From NCBI RefSeq assembly GCF_000208745.1, contig NC_030855.1, positions 20,048,842 to 20,112,841 on the forward strand: DNA of 64,000 bases, in the 5' to 3' direction. Source of the stretch: Theobroma cacao. Its lineage: Eukaryota; Streptophyta; Magnoliopsida; Malvales; Malvaceae. The notes beneath the pieces were generated by a model, which was given only the letters and a program-made list of their open reading frames with translations, was not told the origin of the DNA and did no database searches. This document shows positions 1 through 10,517 of this stretch, in pieces. Each line of letters begins with the position of its first letter. Positions within the stretch are counted from its first letter, which is position 1. The translations under genes were made by a program, and so were the position numbers.

Positions 1-180
1 GATAATGAGTGTCAATCGGGACGTCGCGGCGGTTGTCATGGGCCTGATGGAGGTTCCGGGTCGTGACATACAAACTCCTCACCCAAATTTGAAAATCAAG
101 TCAAACGTGAAACGAAAGCATGAAAAGCAAGCTAAGCACGCCATTCCATTAAAACCACACACGTGTCTCGTCTGAAAAAA
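1..180. other. GC-rich left edge, possible gene boundary
   Basis: The first 60 bases are much more GC-rich than the rest of the intergenic DNA. A plus-strand frame is open from the edge to a TGA near 178, with an ATG at base 5. A minus-strand frame with an ATG at 38-36 runs off the left edge. Either could be the end of a gene outside the window. I recognise no protein family, so no CDS is called. Confidence 0.2.
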
Positions 181-499
181 TGTGCTGTTCGAGACACCAA
201 ACACATCACAACACCAACTTCTCTCCTCCAACCTTCACGTGGCAAAACTTGGGGACCCCGTTGGAGCATGAAAAGCATCTTACACAACACCAAGGACTTG
301 GAGGGAAATGCGTTCACTGGATTGACGGAGGGTAAAGATTTTTCTTTTTTAATGTTGGTTTAATTTAATTGAGTATTGACTGACTCTTCTGTAAATTGAC
401 TTACTCATCATGGGTTTAGAGATTAAAAACGTGGACATTATCTGAGTCGACACGTGGGTCAATGAGGAAGCCCCTTTGGGGCTTCCTTTTACTTATGTT

Positions 500-1022
500 A
501 TAGATATCCAAAAAAATTCTTAAACTATTTTAAAAAATTAAAATAATTTTTTTATTTTTATTACATTTAATTAAACTCTTATATTTTTATTTTGAGTCAA
601 ATAAGTTTTTATGTTTTTATTTTAATTCAAATAAATTCTTATGACTAATAATTAATTTAATCAAAATATCATTTATTATTTCATGACTCATGAAGTTAAC
701 ATGATATATTAAAATATTATAATTGATGATGATATGATATGTTAATATATTATAACTGATGATAATGTGACATGTTAATTTGACATGATAATATCATTGT
801 ATGACATTTTTCACCCTTCCTATTAATTTTATGTCAATACCATGTAGATATAAAATGATAAATAGCATTTAGGCTAATGGTAATTAATCAATCATTAGTC
901 ATAAGGGCTTATTGGACCTTAAATAAAAAATATAAGAACTTGATTGAATGTAATAAAAGAATAAGAGCTTATTTGAATTTTCTTAAATCGTTTAAGGACT
1001 TATTTGAGCATTATGTCTTATT
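500..1022. mobile_element. Foldback MITE-like element, copy 1
   Basis: The two arms (about 505-690 and 865-1022) are imperfect inverted repeats of each other. Both contain the theme 'TTATTACATTnAATnAA' followed by a CTTATATTTTTATTT-like stretch. There is no coding capacity. A second member of the same family lies at about 25340-25755, which supports a dispersed non-autonomous element. I could not define the exact ends or the target duplication. Confidence 0.5.
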
Positions 1023-1056
1023 TTTATGTACTTTCATTGATTTAAAAGGTTTGATT

Positions 1057-1778
1057 TTAAGGTAAAATATCAATTTCTTTTTAATTTTTGATCATAATTC
1101 CATGCGAGTCCATTAATATTTGAAATGAACAATCTACCCTAAATGTGTAAACAACGTTAATGGACAAATGTAAAATATTTAAAATATCTTGCTTCTTTCT
1201 CCACTCTTTTCCTTTCTATCAAACCGACTAGAGATACTCCTTTACGTCGATCGACCACTCCACGGTCAGATCTAGGGCTCCTCAATTGGATTTGGCCACG
1301 AGAGCGTTAGACCGTGTCCCTCTAATGTGATCTCGTACTCGCATGAAGCCACGAGAATGCTAGATATGGCACTCCCTTGCCAAATTCAGGTGCGAGAATA
1401 CCAAATCTGGTGCTCCCTTGCCATCCTAAGAGGAAAGTCCGATCAACGTTTGCCATGCCATCTGTTGTGGTCATTCGCAGCGGTGGAGAAAATTTAGTGA
1501 GAGAAGAAGAGAGAATGCTTGGGTAGGGAGAGAAAGAAATTGTAAAAATGAAAAATATTGTATTTCATATAGTAGTAATTTTTAAAATTAATAAAAATCA
1601 AAATTATCTAAAAAATATTGTCGCATTATCAAACTAACTAAAATATTGATGATTGGTTCACGATAAGACTTACATATCTAACGAAAGATATATTTTTTAA
1701 GACGAACTATGCATTTCAAATTCTAATGAAACCATATGGAATTATGAAAACTTAGAGGAGTAAGATATTTTACCCTTA
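1057..1778. mobile_element. Candidate TIR element with GC-rich core
   Basis: The ends form a short inverted repeat: TTAAGGTAAAATATC at 1057-1071 against the reverse complement of GATATTTTACCCTTA at 1764-1778. The middle (about 1200-1500) is unusually GC-rich and shares a 17-base word, CACTCCACGGTCAGATC (1256-1272), with another element-like region at 62505-62521. There is no long ORF. No clear target duplication was found, so the element call is tentative. Confidence 0.35.
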
Positions 1779-2033
1779 TTTTATCCATTTGTTCTTCTTA
1801 GAGTTTTTGGTTACTAAGCTCGGGTGATCACTTTTCTAATTAAAATTGGAGCTTAAATTATTTGGTCATCTTTAGCTAGTCCATGAACATAATTGACAGG
1901 ATAACTAGGACAATTATATGTTATTTATGTATCTATTTTTTTAAAGGCAATGGCTTTTACTAAGGAAACAAGTGGAACAAGAAATAATTCGACAGAAGAA
2001 CAAGGCTGCAAACTTCCAAGTTACAGACTCAGA

Positions 2034-2263
2034 TAATAGAAATATGTAATTTGTATTATAATGTCTTAATGTTTTAATTACTTGTGTAATTAGCTAGAAA
2101 TTAGTTACAGGGCCAATATGGTCTTTTGCATATGATTATTTATCTTTTTGCTCTTTTTGTTATTTGTGTATATGTTTTTACAACAGCTCTTTCATCAATG
2201 AATTAATGGGAATGTTTCCCATTTTCTTCTTTCTAGCATTCTCTCATTTTTCCAGTTTTATCA
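2034..2263 (+). repeat. Copia 5' LTR
   Basis: Direct repeat of the LTR at 7258-7487, beginning TAATAGAAATATG and ending TTTTATCA just before the primer-binding site. Small compensating indels separate the two copies, for example an extra AATTAATG-like insertion here. Confidence 0.88.
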
Positions 2264-2275
2264 TGGTATCAAAGT
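2264..2275 (+). other. Copia primer-binding site
   Basis: TGGTATCAAAGT immediately follows the LTR. It matches the plant initiator tRNA-Met complement TGGTATCAGAGC at 10 of 12 positions, as expected for Ty1/copia. Confidence 0.8.
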
Positions 2276-2601
2276 CACATGCTCTTGAATGACCATTCAA
2301 CTAGATTTTTGATACCAACTTTTATTGATTTCTTTTATTGATAACTAGGACAATTACATGTTATCCAAAGTCTCCTTCTTTTGTAGCTTTCACTACTTCA
2401 CTTAGTCATGGGAGCGGAGGGTAAGCCAACCACGGCCCCCGTAAAATTTTTAAAAATATTTATTTTTTTTATATATTTTATCAATGGCCCTCCCAAAAAT
2501 TTTTAAAATTTTTATTTATTATATATAATTAATAGCCCACTCAAAATAAATTTTTTATTTAATAATTAATATAAATAAAAAAATCAAACAACCTCACAAA
2601 C

Positions 2602-2618
2602 NNNNNNNNNNNNNNNNN
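2602..2618. other. Assembly gap (17 N)
   Basis: This run of N lies inside the hAT element. The 61 bases before it (2541-2601) and after it (2619-2679) are almost identical, differing mainly by one inserted C and the length of one T run. This suggests overlapping contig ends rather than missing sequence. Confidence 0.95.
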
Positions 2619-3077
2619 TCCAAAATAAATTTTTATTTAATAATTAATATAAATAAAAAAATCAAACAACCTCACAAACCTGCTTAAGTTTACCCTAATT
2701 TAAGTTTCTTTACACCTCTTTCTCTTTTTTCTTTTCTCTTCTCTTTTATGTCTTTTTATTTTTATTTCTTTTTTCTTGTAACTCATCATTAAAACACACC
2801 TTATTCTTCAAAAGAGATATATGAGCTTGTGAGTTTAGACAAGGAAATACATAGATCACCCACCAACATTGTGTAAAATTAAGAAGAGGTAAAGTTTTCT
2901 TTTACCTTCATCTTTCTATTTATATTATTTAACTATTATGTGAAATCCTGTATTTCGTATTTAATTATTTATATTTTATTCATTATAGTTTTATATTTTA
3001 TTTTTAAGTTTAAATATAAATAAATAAGAATATTGAATGTTGACTACATTATTTTTTTTTTCAGGTTTGATTAAAAT

Positions 3078-5505
3078 ATGAGTAAGTTGAAAACAATCGA
3101 CAAATTTTTTTAAAAAAAGAGGTAGATTGTTCAAATGATTCTCCTACACTTGAGCCACCAAACCTTAATACTTCAACTCATGAACAAGAGCAGTGCGAAT
3201 CAAAGCATCCAAGGCTCAATCCTAAAGAAATTAATGCTTTTCATATAGAACCTGACCCTGGATTATGACCAATGATATGGGAATTTCCTATCAATCAAAG
3301 GGATGAAATTTGTCATGCTTACCTCAAACGTGGGCCATGTCAACCTATTCTTAAGACGTATCCTCTATCAAATGATGATCATCCTCGTCGTTTTCAAGCT
3401 TCTTGGTTTGAATTATATCCTTCTTGGTTAGAGTATTCTTGTGACAAAGATGTTATATTTGGTTTGCCATGCTACCTTTTTGGTAAAAACACCTCGAATC
3501 ATCTAGGGTCAAATGCATTTATTGAAAAAGGTTTCAGAAGTTGGAAGTAAGTAAATAGTGGAGAAAATTGTTCACTTTTGAATCATGTTGGGAAAAATCC
3601 AAATTCCCCACACAATGTTGCTATAAAATCTTGTGAGGATTTATTGAAAAAATCCCAACATATTGATAGGCTTATCAAAAGACAAGCATCAGAAGAGATC
3701 TTGAATAATCGACTTAGGCTCAAAGCTTCTATAGATTGTGTTAGATGGTTAACTTTTCAAGCTTGTGCATTTAGAGGTCATGATGAAAGTCCATCCTCAA
3801 AAAATAGAGAAAATTTCATTGAAATGCTAAAATTCTTAGGATCTTACAATGACAAAGTTCATAAGCTGGTCTTGGAAAATGCTCCACGTGTTGCTAAGTA
3901 CATATCCAATGATGTTCAAAAGGAGATTTTGCATATTTTGGCTAATATGGTGAGCAATTCAATTAGAGAAGAAGTGGGAAATGCTAAGTTTTGTATTATT
4001 ATTGATGAAGCTCAAGATGAGTGTAAAAAAGAGCAAGTGGTTATTATTTTGAGATTTGTTGATAGTGATGGTTTTGTTCAAGAACGTTTCTTTGATCTTG
4101 TACATGTTAGCGATACCAGTGCAATGACTTTGAAAAAAGAGTTAGTGTCTGTTATTTCTCGCTATAACCTTCAAGTTGAAAGTATTCGAGATCAAGGATA
4201 TGATGGTGATAGTAACATGTGTGGTAAATGGAATGGTTTACAAGCTTTGGTACTTAATGATTGTCCATACGCATATTATGTGCATTGTTATGCTCATAGA
4301 TTACAGTTAACATTGGTTGCAGCATCTAGAGAAGTAGTTCATATTCATGAATTTTTTACACAGTTGACTTCTATTGTAAATATTGTTAGTGCTTCTTTCA
4401 AAGACATGACCAATTACAAGCTGCTCAAGTAATTGACATTGCAAACATGATTGCTAGTGATGAACTTGAAACAGGTAGAGGAACAAATCAAGTGGGAACT
4501 CTACAAAGAACAGGAGATACTCGATGGAGCTCACACTTTCATTCTATTTGTAGCTTGATGAGAATGTTTGATGCAACTTGCACTGTTGTGGAAAGTATTA
4601 TTGACAAAGGGGCCATTTATTTACAAAGAGGTGATGCTTCTGTTGCTAGTAAAATATTAGCATCATTTGAATTTATTTTCATATTACACTTGATGTATGA
4701 GATCTTGGGAATCACTAATGTTCTTTGCCAAGCATTACAATTACACTCTCACGATATTTTAAATGCAATTCATCTTGTTTTTACTACAAAATCACTCCTT
4801 CAGAAGTTGAGAGATGATAGGTGGTCTAATTTACTTGAGAATGTGAAAAAAATTTGTCAAAAACATAAGATAGAAATTCCTAACATGGGTGCATGATATA
4901 TCTTGGGCAAAGGTCGATCTCGTTAACCAGATCTAACTGTGGAGCATCATTATGGAGTTGATATATTTTTAGTGACGATAGATACTCAATTACAAGAATT
5001 GAATTTGAAATTCAATGAGCAAGCTGTGGAACTTTTAACTTTAAGCACTGTTTTGGATCCTAATAACAATTACAAATCATTCAATATTGATAATATTTGC
5101 AAGTTAGCAGAGCATTTTTATTCTCAGGATTTCACAGAACAAGAAAGGCTTATTTTGAGGTTACAATTGAGGCATTACGAGCTCGATATACCTTATCATC
5201 AAAGTTTTGAAGATATTAAGACACTTTCTGAATTGTGCCAGATATTAGCAGAAACAGAAAAGTCAAAGAATTACCACTTGATTGATAGATTAATTCACCT
5301 TATTTTAATTCTTCTGGTTTCTACAACAACTACAGAGAGAGCCTTTTCAGCAATGAAAATTATGAAAACAAGACTCTAGAACAAAATGGATGATGAGTTT
5401 CTTATAGATAATTTAGTTATTTATATTGAGAAAGACATTGCTAGTCTTTTCAGCACAGAGTCAATAATTGATGAATTTGAGTCTAGGAAACATCGTCGAG
5501 CATAA
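3078..5505 (+). pseudogene. hAT transposase (TTF-finger/DUF4371/dimerisation type)
   Basis: This is the relic of a hAT-family transposase that would have cut and moved the surrounding element. The likely start is ATG 3078, read through about 11 codons to a stop at a T/A homopolymer. The reading then continues in pieces: 3272-3550 (TTF-type zinc-finger region with CHAYLKRGPCQP and the W-rich 'SWFELYPSWLEYS'), 3578-4432 (DUF4371-like core with 'IIIDEAQDECKK'), 4447-4896, and 4939-5379 (hAT C-terminal dimerisation motif 'STTTTERAFSAMK'). The natural end is the TAA at 5503-5505. At least four stops or frameshifts interrupt it, including a TAG where the family usually has Arg in 'TRLRNKM'. It is non-functional. 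Confidence 0.88.
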
Positions 5506-5695
5506 CTTTCTTAGATAACTATTATAAGTTTATTTTTTATTTTTTTATTTATATGTTATATAAAATTATTGTCTATTATGAATCTTTTGATCGTTGGTTA
5601 AATTCAACATATTAGTTTTAAAAATTTGTAGCTTTTATTTTTTTCGTCTTTGACCCCCTCAACAAAAATTGGCTAGCTCCGCCCCTGCTTAGTCA

Positions 5696-7257
5696 TATCC
5701 CAAAACCTTATAGTTTTCAATAAGCCATGTTACATGATCAATGGAGAAAAGCCATGAACTCTGAAATTGAAGCATTGGAAGAGAATGAGACTTGGACTAT
5801 AGTCCCTTTGCCAAATAATACATGCACAGTTAGTTGCAAGTGGGTGTACAAAGTGAAGCTTAATGTTGATGGAACAATGGAGAGATACAAAGCTAGGTTG
5901 GTAGCAAAAGGCTATAGCCAAGTGAAGAGGTTTGACTATATTGAGACTTTTGGTCAATAGCTAAGCAGACAACAGTCAGAACATATTTTGCTATTGTAGC
6001 AGTAAAAGGATGGGATTTGTGTCAAGTGGACATAAATAATGCTTTCCTAAATGGAAAGCTTAATGAGATTGCATACATGGATCTATCATAAGGATACAAA
6101 GTGAAAGGTGATTTTCTTTCTGGTAGCAAATTGGCTTGCAAATTAAAGAAGTCTTTGGTCTTAAACAAGCCTCAAGACAATCGAATTTCAAGCTAACTGA
6201 GTCATTACTTAGTTATAGGTTCAAGCAGTCTAAAAGTGATTATTCTTTGTTCACATACATTACCACTAAAGGTGATTTTGTTGCTCTTTTAGTATATGTA
6301 GATGACATTATCATTGGAAGTGCATCATTTAGTGCTTCAGCTACAGTCAAAGAATTTCTCAAATCCAAATTCAAGTTGAAGGACTTGGGAGCATTGAGAT
6401 ATTTTCTTGGCTTGAAAATTTCAATGTCTACAAAAGTATCTTTCTCTGTCAATGCAAATATACATTAGATTTGCTCAATGAATGTGGGTTACTTAGAGCA
6501 AAACCTGTCACAACTCCTATGGATTATAATAACAAGTTGACCAAAGAAAATCATTCAGTTTTCCTTGAAAATGCCACACATTACAGAAAATTGGTGGGGA
6601 GACTAATTTATCTCACATTCACCAGACTTGACATCTTTTTTGTTGTACAATGCATCTCTCAATACATGGTCAAGCCCAGACATTCACATTTACAAGCTAC
6701 ATATCATGTATTGAGGTATTTAAAAACAACACCTGGGCAAGGTATAATCGTCTCAATTAATTCTAGCTTACAACATCAAGCATTTACAAATAGTGATTGG
6801 GCTGGATGTAAGGATACTAGAAAATATGTTTCAGGCTTTGGTATTTTTTTTTGGTGGATCTATTATCAGTTGGAAATCAAAGAAACAATCTGTTGTAGCT
6901 AGAAGCTCAACAAAAGCAGAATATAGAGCATTGTCACAAACTTGCTGTGAAAGATTATGGATATTGTATCTATTGCATGATCTTGGGATTGAACATAAAG
7001 CTGTGGTCCTTATGTTTTGTGACAATCAATTTGCCATATACATTTGTAGGAATCCAATCTTGCATGCAAGGACTAAGCATATAGAATTTGACTGCCACTT
7101 CATTAGGGACAAAGTTCAAAATGGTACCATTGATCTTCAACATATTAATACTAAAGACTAGGTAGTAGATATATTTACTAAATCTTTACATCCTACTCAA
7201 TTCCAATTCTTGATGTCCAAGTTAAGCATAGATGATATCCATGCTCAACTTAGGGGG
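5696..7257 (+). pseudogene. Ty1/copia pol remnant (RT and RNase H)
   Basis: The start of reverse transcriptase is recognisable ('[18 protein letters not shown]', then '[10 protein letters not shown]' and '[12 protein letters not shown]'). The catalytic YVDD box follows in 'LLVYVDDIIIG' (about 6293-6325). RNase H motifs follow: 'NSDWAGCKDTRKYVSGF' and 'ARSSTKAEYRALS' (about 6790-6950). The C-terminus ends at the purine tract before the 3' LTR. Stops at about 5715, 5958, 6088, 6466 and 7159, plus frame changes, break it into several ORFs (5727-5960, 6136-6468, 6471-6902, 6793-7161). Integrase, protease and gag are missing. The beginning of the RT region lies upstream of the hAT insertion, at about 2341-2408. 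Confidence 0.9.
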
Positions 7258-7487
7258 TAATAGAAATATGTAATTTGTATTATAATGTTTTAATGTTTTA
7301 ATATTTCAATTACTTATGTAATTAGCTAGGAATTAGTTACAGGGTCAATATGGTCTTTTGTATATGACTCTTTGTCTTTTTGCTCTTTTTGTTATTTGTG
7401 TATATGTTTGTACAGTAGCTTTTTCATCAATGGGAATGTTTCCCATTTTCTTCTTTCTAGCATTCTCTATTTTTTCCAATTTTATCA
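7258..7487 (+). repeat. Copia 3' LTR
   Basis: Direct repeat of 2034-2263, starting right after the purine tract and ending TTTTATCA. It carries an extra TATTTCAATT-like insertion relative to the 5' copy. Confidence 0.88.
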
Positions 7488-7814
7488 TCAAACCCTCTCA
7501 ATTTTCTCCAAAAAACCTTCTAAGACCCTAATAAGCATTGCATTAAACAGCTTTTGTACAAACTTATACTAAAGCCATCACATCCAGAATGTACTCTTAA
7601 CCCATCATATCAGGTAAACCACAAAACAAAAATTAGCCGTAAAAAGATCCATTTTGATTATGCAAGAATAAATTGTTGTATGAGTGTTTCAATTTCTTAA
7701 GTTTGACACTTATGCACAATTATGGTGAAAAGAAAAAGTTGCATAAAAACACAAATTCCAAGACATAATAAGGAATCTTAGAGAATGATGAACAGAAGTT
7801 TCTAAACTTAAAAG

Positions 7815-9235
7815 TGTTAGTGTAAGCCTTACAAGCCAATTGATTTTGTGCTTGTAAAACATTACATTGATTAGTCATATTTCATGTTAAATACATTATG
7901 GATATTTTATATAATGTATAAAGTATTTCTCTATCCATAAATTTATTTATGAAGAGTTATGAAAGACTTAAGTGGATAAAGTCCTTGGAACATAATGGCT
8001 TTGTAAAGAAATTATAAAGATTATAATTATGAGATTCATATGCATCAAAGCCTTATTCTTAAATATGTTCCCGGTTATTGTATTGTCAAGAATAAGGATA
8101 TTAACAATGCTAAAAGGTTGGTAGATACTAAGCCTCCTTACTTTGGAAGTAAACAATTGATCTCATAGGTTGAAATACGTGAGATGCTTGGGGATAGTAT
8201 GTGGGTGCTTGTTAAGGAACAAGTTCACTAAACATGACTCACTATGAGAGTTCCATTTGGTATTTCATTCAAGTATCTATGGAAATACTCTCATATGTAA
8301 GTAGTATAAGCAATCTTTAAACTTGCGATACTAGGTCATCTTGTATGTGAATTGTCATACTTTGATTTCACCTTTACGGGTCTAGATACGATCAGATGCT
8401 TAAACAGGGTGCTTTTGGATATGACATGAAACATGCAAAAATAAATGAATAATCTAGAGAGGATTCATCACTCTAAGTGATTTGAAAGGGACATATCTCA
8501 TTTGCTCCTGAGTTATATTGACTAAAAGTCCTTGGTCAAGACAATTTTGATAGTTCAATATAGAAATTGTAGAACTAATACAAATAAATTAGAAAGTAGA
8601 TACCGAGCCAGGCTTTTTATCTATTTGAGATATATAACAAAATGATTGAATTACACAGAGATATTGTACATTGAAAGGTTAGTCAAATCATATTGACTCT
8701 CCTGACGTTTGAGTGGTCATGATGTATTGCTAGATGTCGCTCATGATCTATAAATAAAAATATAAATTCTTAGTTGAATTAATTTATATTTATTGTCAAT
8801 ATGTTGAGTACCTAATAGGTCACACACATAAGGTGAATTGTGAAAATTAATTTGAGTTCAATTGGATGTGATCTAGTTGATTTCATAAAGGCTTAATCTA
8901 ATTAAGTATTGGGTTAAATTAAATATGATTTGATGGAACATTAAATAAAGGCCCAATTAGCCCAAGACATTTTCTAATTCTTGATGAATATAAAATAGGT
9001 CAATTCACTTTATAAAAGAATCCTTTAGTCACCTCTTGAACGTATAAAAGAGTTCTGTTTTATTTTCTCATGTGTTGAGATAGGATCACAGTCAAAAAGA
9101 GAGAAACACAAAAGAGCTCAAAGTTGAGAGTTTACTAGCACAAACTTTAACTTAAGGGTTCACATACTCTTAGTGAAGAGATTTCGGTAAATCACTGTGT
9201 AGATCATTATTAGAGGTAAGATAATTGTGCTGCTA
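7815..9235 (+). mobile_element. Diverged solo LTR related to the 42.5-50.7 kb element
   Basis: It starts TGTTAGTGTAAGCC, resembling the LTR start TGTTGGTATATGCC seen on the minus strand at 50691. Long stretches then align to that LTR, for example around 8270-8500 ('TAGGTCATCTTGTATG', 'TTTCACCTTTACGGGTCT', 'GAGGATTCATCACTCTAAG') and near the end ('AATCACTGTGTAGAT'). Nothing internal to a retrotransposon follows, so it is a solo or truncated LTR of a related, older family. The right end is uncertain by about 30-200 bp. No clean target duplication was found. Confidence 0.7.
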
Positions 9236-10517
9236 TGGTTTGATAAGTCCTAATTTATGTATAAAACTCAAAAACAAAAACCCAAGGAAGAGTCCACTAA
9301 AGTTTATAGACATAAAATTTTTAAGTATGTCAAAATTTTTCTCTTATAATTTTTTTAGATTAATTTCAATTAAAGTAATCTATCACTTAAGAGATTAAAA
9401 TTTTAATAATATTCTACTACGTATAATCCATCTTAACATGATTGAATCTCTAACAACCTGTAGTCCTTGGGTTATGCAACAGTATATACCAACCCTTTAC
9501 TGCAATCTACAAGACACAACAAGGAATCTCTTTTGGCAAACAGGCAAAAGAATAAAAGTGCGATTGTTGAAAGTTCCCTTCAAAGGCAGATCAACTCTCT
9601 TAATTAATGAAAATTAAAGATCAATGGAACTGAAAATGCTTCAAAACTGGTTTATAGAAATAAAAGAGATCAACCGCAGATGTTAGGAAAACAAATGGAT
9701 CCAGGATATGAAAAAAGAAAAACTTTTTCCTTACGTCAAAAAATGGATCCAAGGAACAAATCAACCATAGATCTAAGGGAGGGACGAGGACCAAGGGAGA
9801 CCTGAAATGGTTGGGAGGTGAGGGTCGAGGGAGACTTGAAATGGTTGGTAGGTGAAGCCGAGGAAGGAGGGACGAGGTAGACAGAGGCTGTGCTTACTGT
9901 GCTTAGACAGAGGGAGGGGAAGGGTGTTTTCTAAGGGACACTGTAGTAATAAGCTTCCGAAGAGTATTTTCATGCTTACTACACGGACCCTAATGATTTT
10001 CTATTTTCCTTTCCTTTTATTTTTATTTTTAAATTTATTATATAAGAGAAAACGTCATTAATCATTAATGCATGAAAAATTTATTAAATTTACATTAATA
10101 AATAAATAATCCTCACTCATCTTAGAAATTCCAATTCTTCCTATCATCAAAGTACTATAATCTTGATAATGTTATACATCTCTAAGTTCATTTAAACACT
10201 AAAATATTGAATCGCATCGGAGCCAGCCTTGAAAACGAAATCTTAATTCAGAGCCGACCCTCAAAATTCATCGGGCTTAAATGGTTTTGCCAAGCTTGAA
10301 CCAATACATCCAAAAGAAAACGCCATTGATTTCTGATGAAAAAAGTAAAATTTGGCAATTGGGAATTGGGAGGGATTGAGAGCCGGACAACATATCTGCC
10401 ATTATCACAACAGAAAGTACTGGCTGATTTCACGATACCAACACCAAGAACCACTACTGTTTCTTCGACCCTCACACTTAATTATTGGATAGAGACTGAA
10501 AGCAAGATACTGTATAA
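9236..10517. other. Intergenic, 3' flank of the P450 gene
   Basis: No supported gene. The stretch contains a two-unit 34-bp tandem duplication at 9794-9861, each unit starting AGGGAGAC. Short ORFs here have no family features. The sequence nearest 10517 should hold the P450 3' UTR, since that gene is on the minus strand. Confidence 0.5.
9794..9861. repeat. Tandem duplication, two 34-bp units
   Basis: Units at 9794-9827 and 9828-9861 share AGGGAGAC(C/T)TGAAATGG and differ at only a few positions. Confidence 0.8.

Larger units (their letters stand above)
2409..5687 (+). mobile_element. hAT transposon nested in the copia element
   Basis: The direct repeat CTTAGTCA (2401-2408 and 5688-5695) is a perfect 8-bp target duplication, the size typical of hAT. 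The ends are inverted: TGGGAGCGGAG at the left and CTCCGCCCCTG at the right (8 of 11 match after reverse complement). Inside is a broken transposase with a TTF-type zinc finger, a DUF4371-like core and a C-terminal dimerisation motif. The target was the copia pol region: joining the flanks restores a continuous reverse-transcriptase reading stretch. A 17-N gap lies at 2602-2618. Confidence 0.92.
2034..7487 (+). mobile_element. Decayed Ty1/copia LTR retrotransposon
   Basis: Two LTRs of about 230 bp (2034-2263 and 7258-7487) are in direct orientation. A primer-binding site TGGTATCAAAGT (2264-2275, near-match to initiator tRNA-Met) follows the first, and a purine tract TTAGGGGG (7250-7257) precedes the second. 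Flanking bases TCAGA (2029-2033) and TCAAA (7488-7492) are a 4/5-matching target duplication. Only reverse transcriptase and RNase H remain. About 60 bp of leader is followed directly by an RT-upstream stretch, so gag, protease and integrase are gone. A hAT transposon at 2409-5687 splits the interior. The LTR ends read TA...CA rather than TG...CA, consistent with age. Confidence 0.9.

Noticed and set aside
464..488. Rho-independent terminator
   Set aside because: The hairpin-plus-T pattern fits bacteria, but everything else in the window is plant nuclear.
9773..10061. ORFs on both strands around the 34-bp tandem duplication
   Set aside because: Mutually overlapping, low complexity, no domain; created by the repeat.
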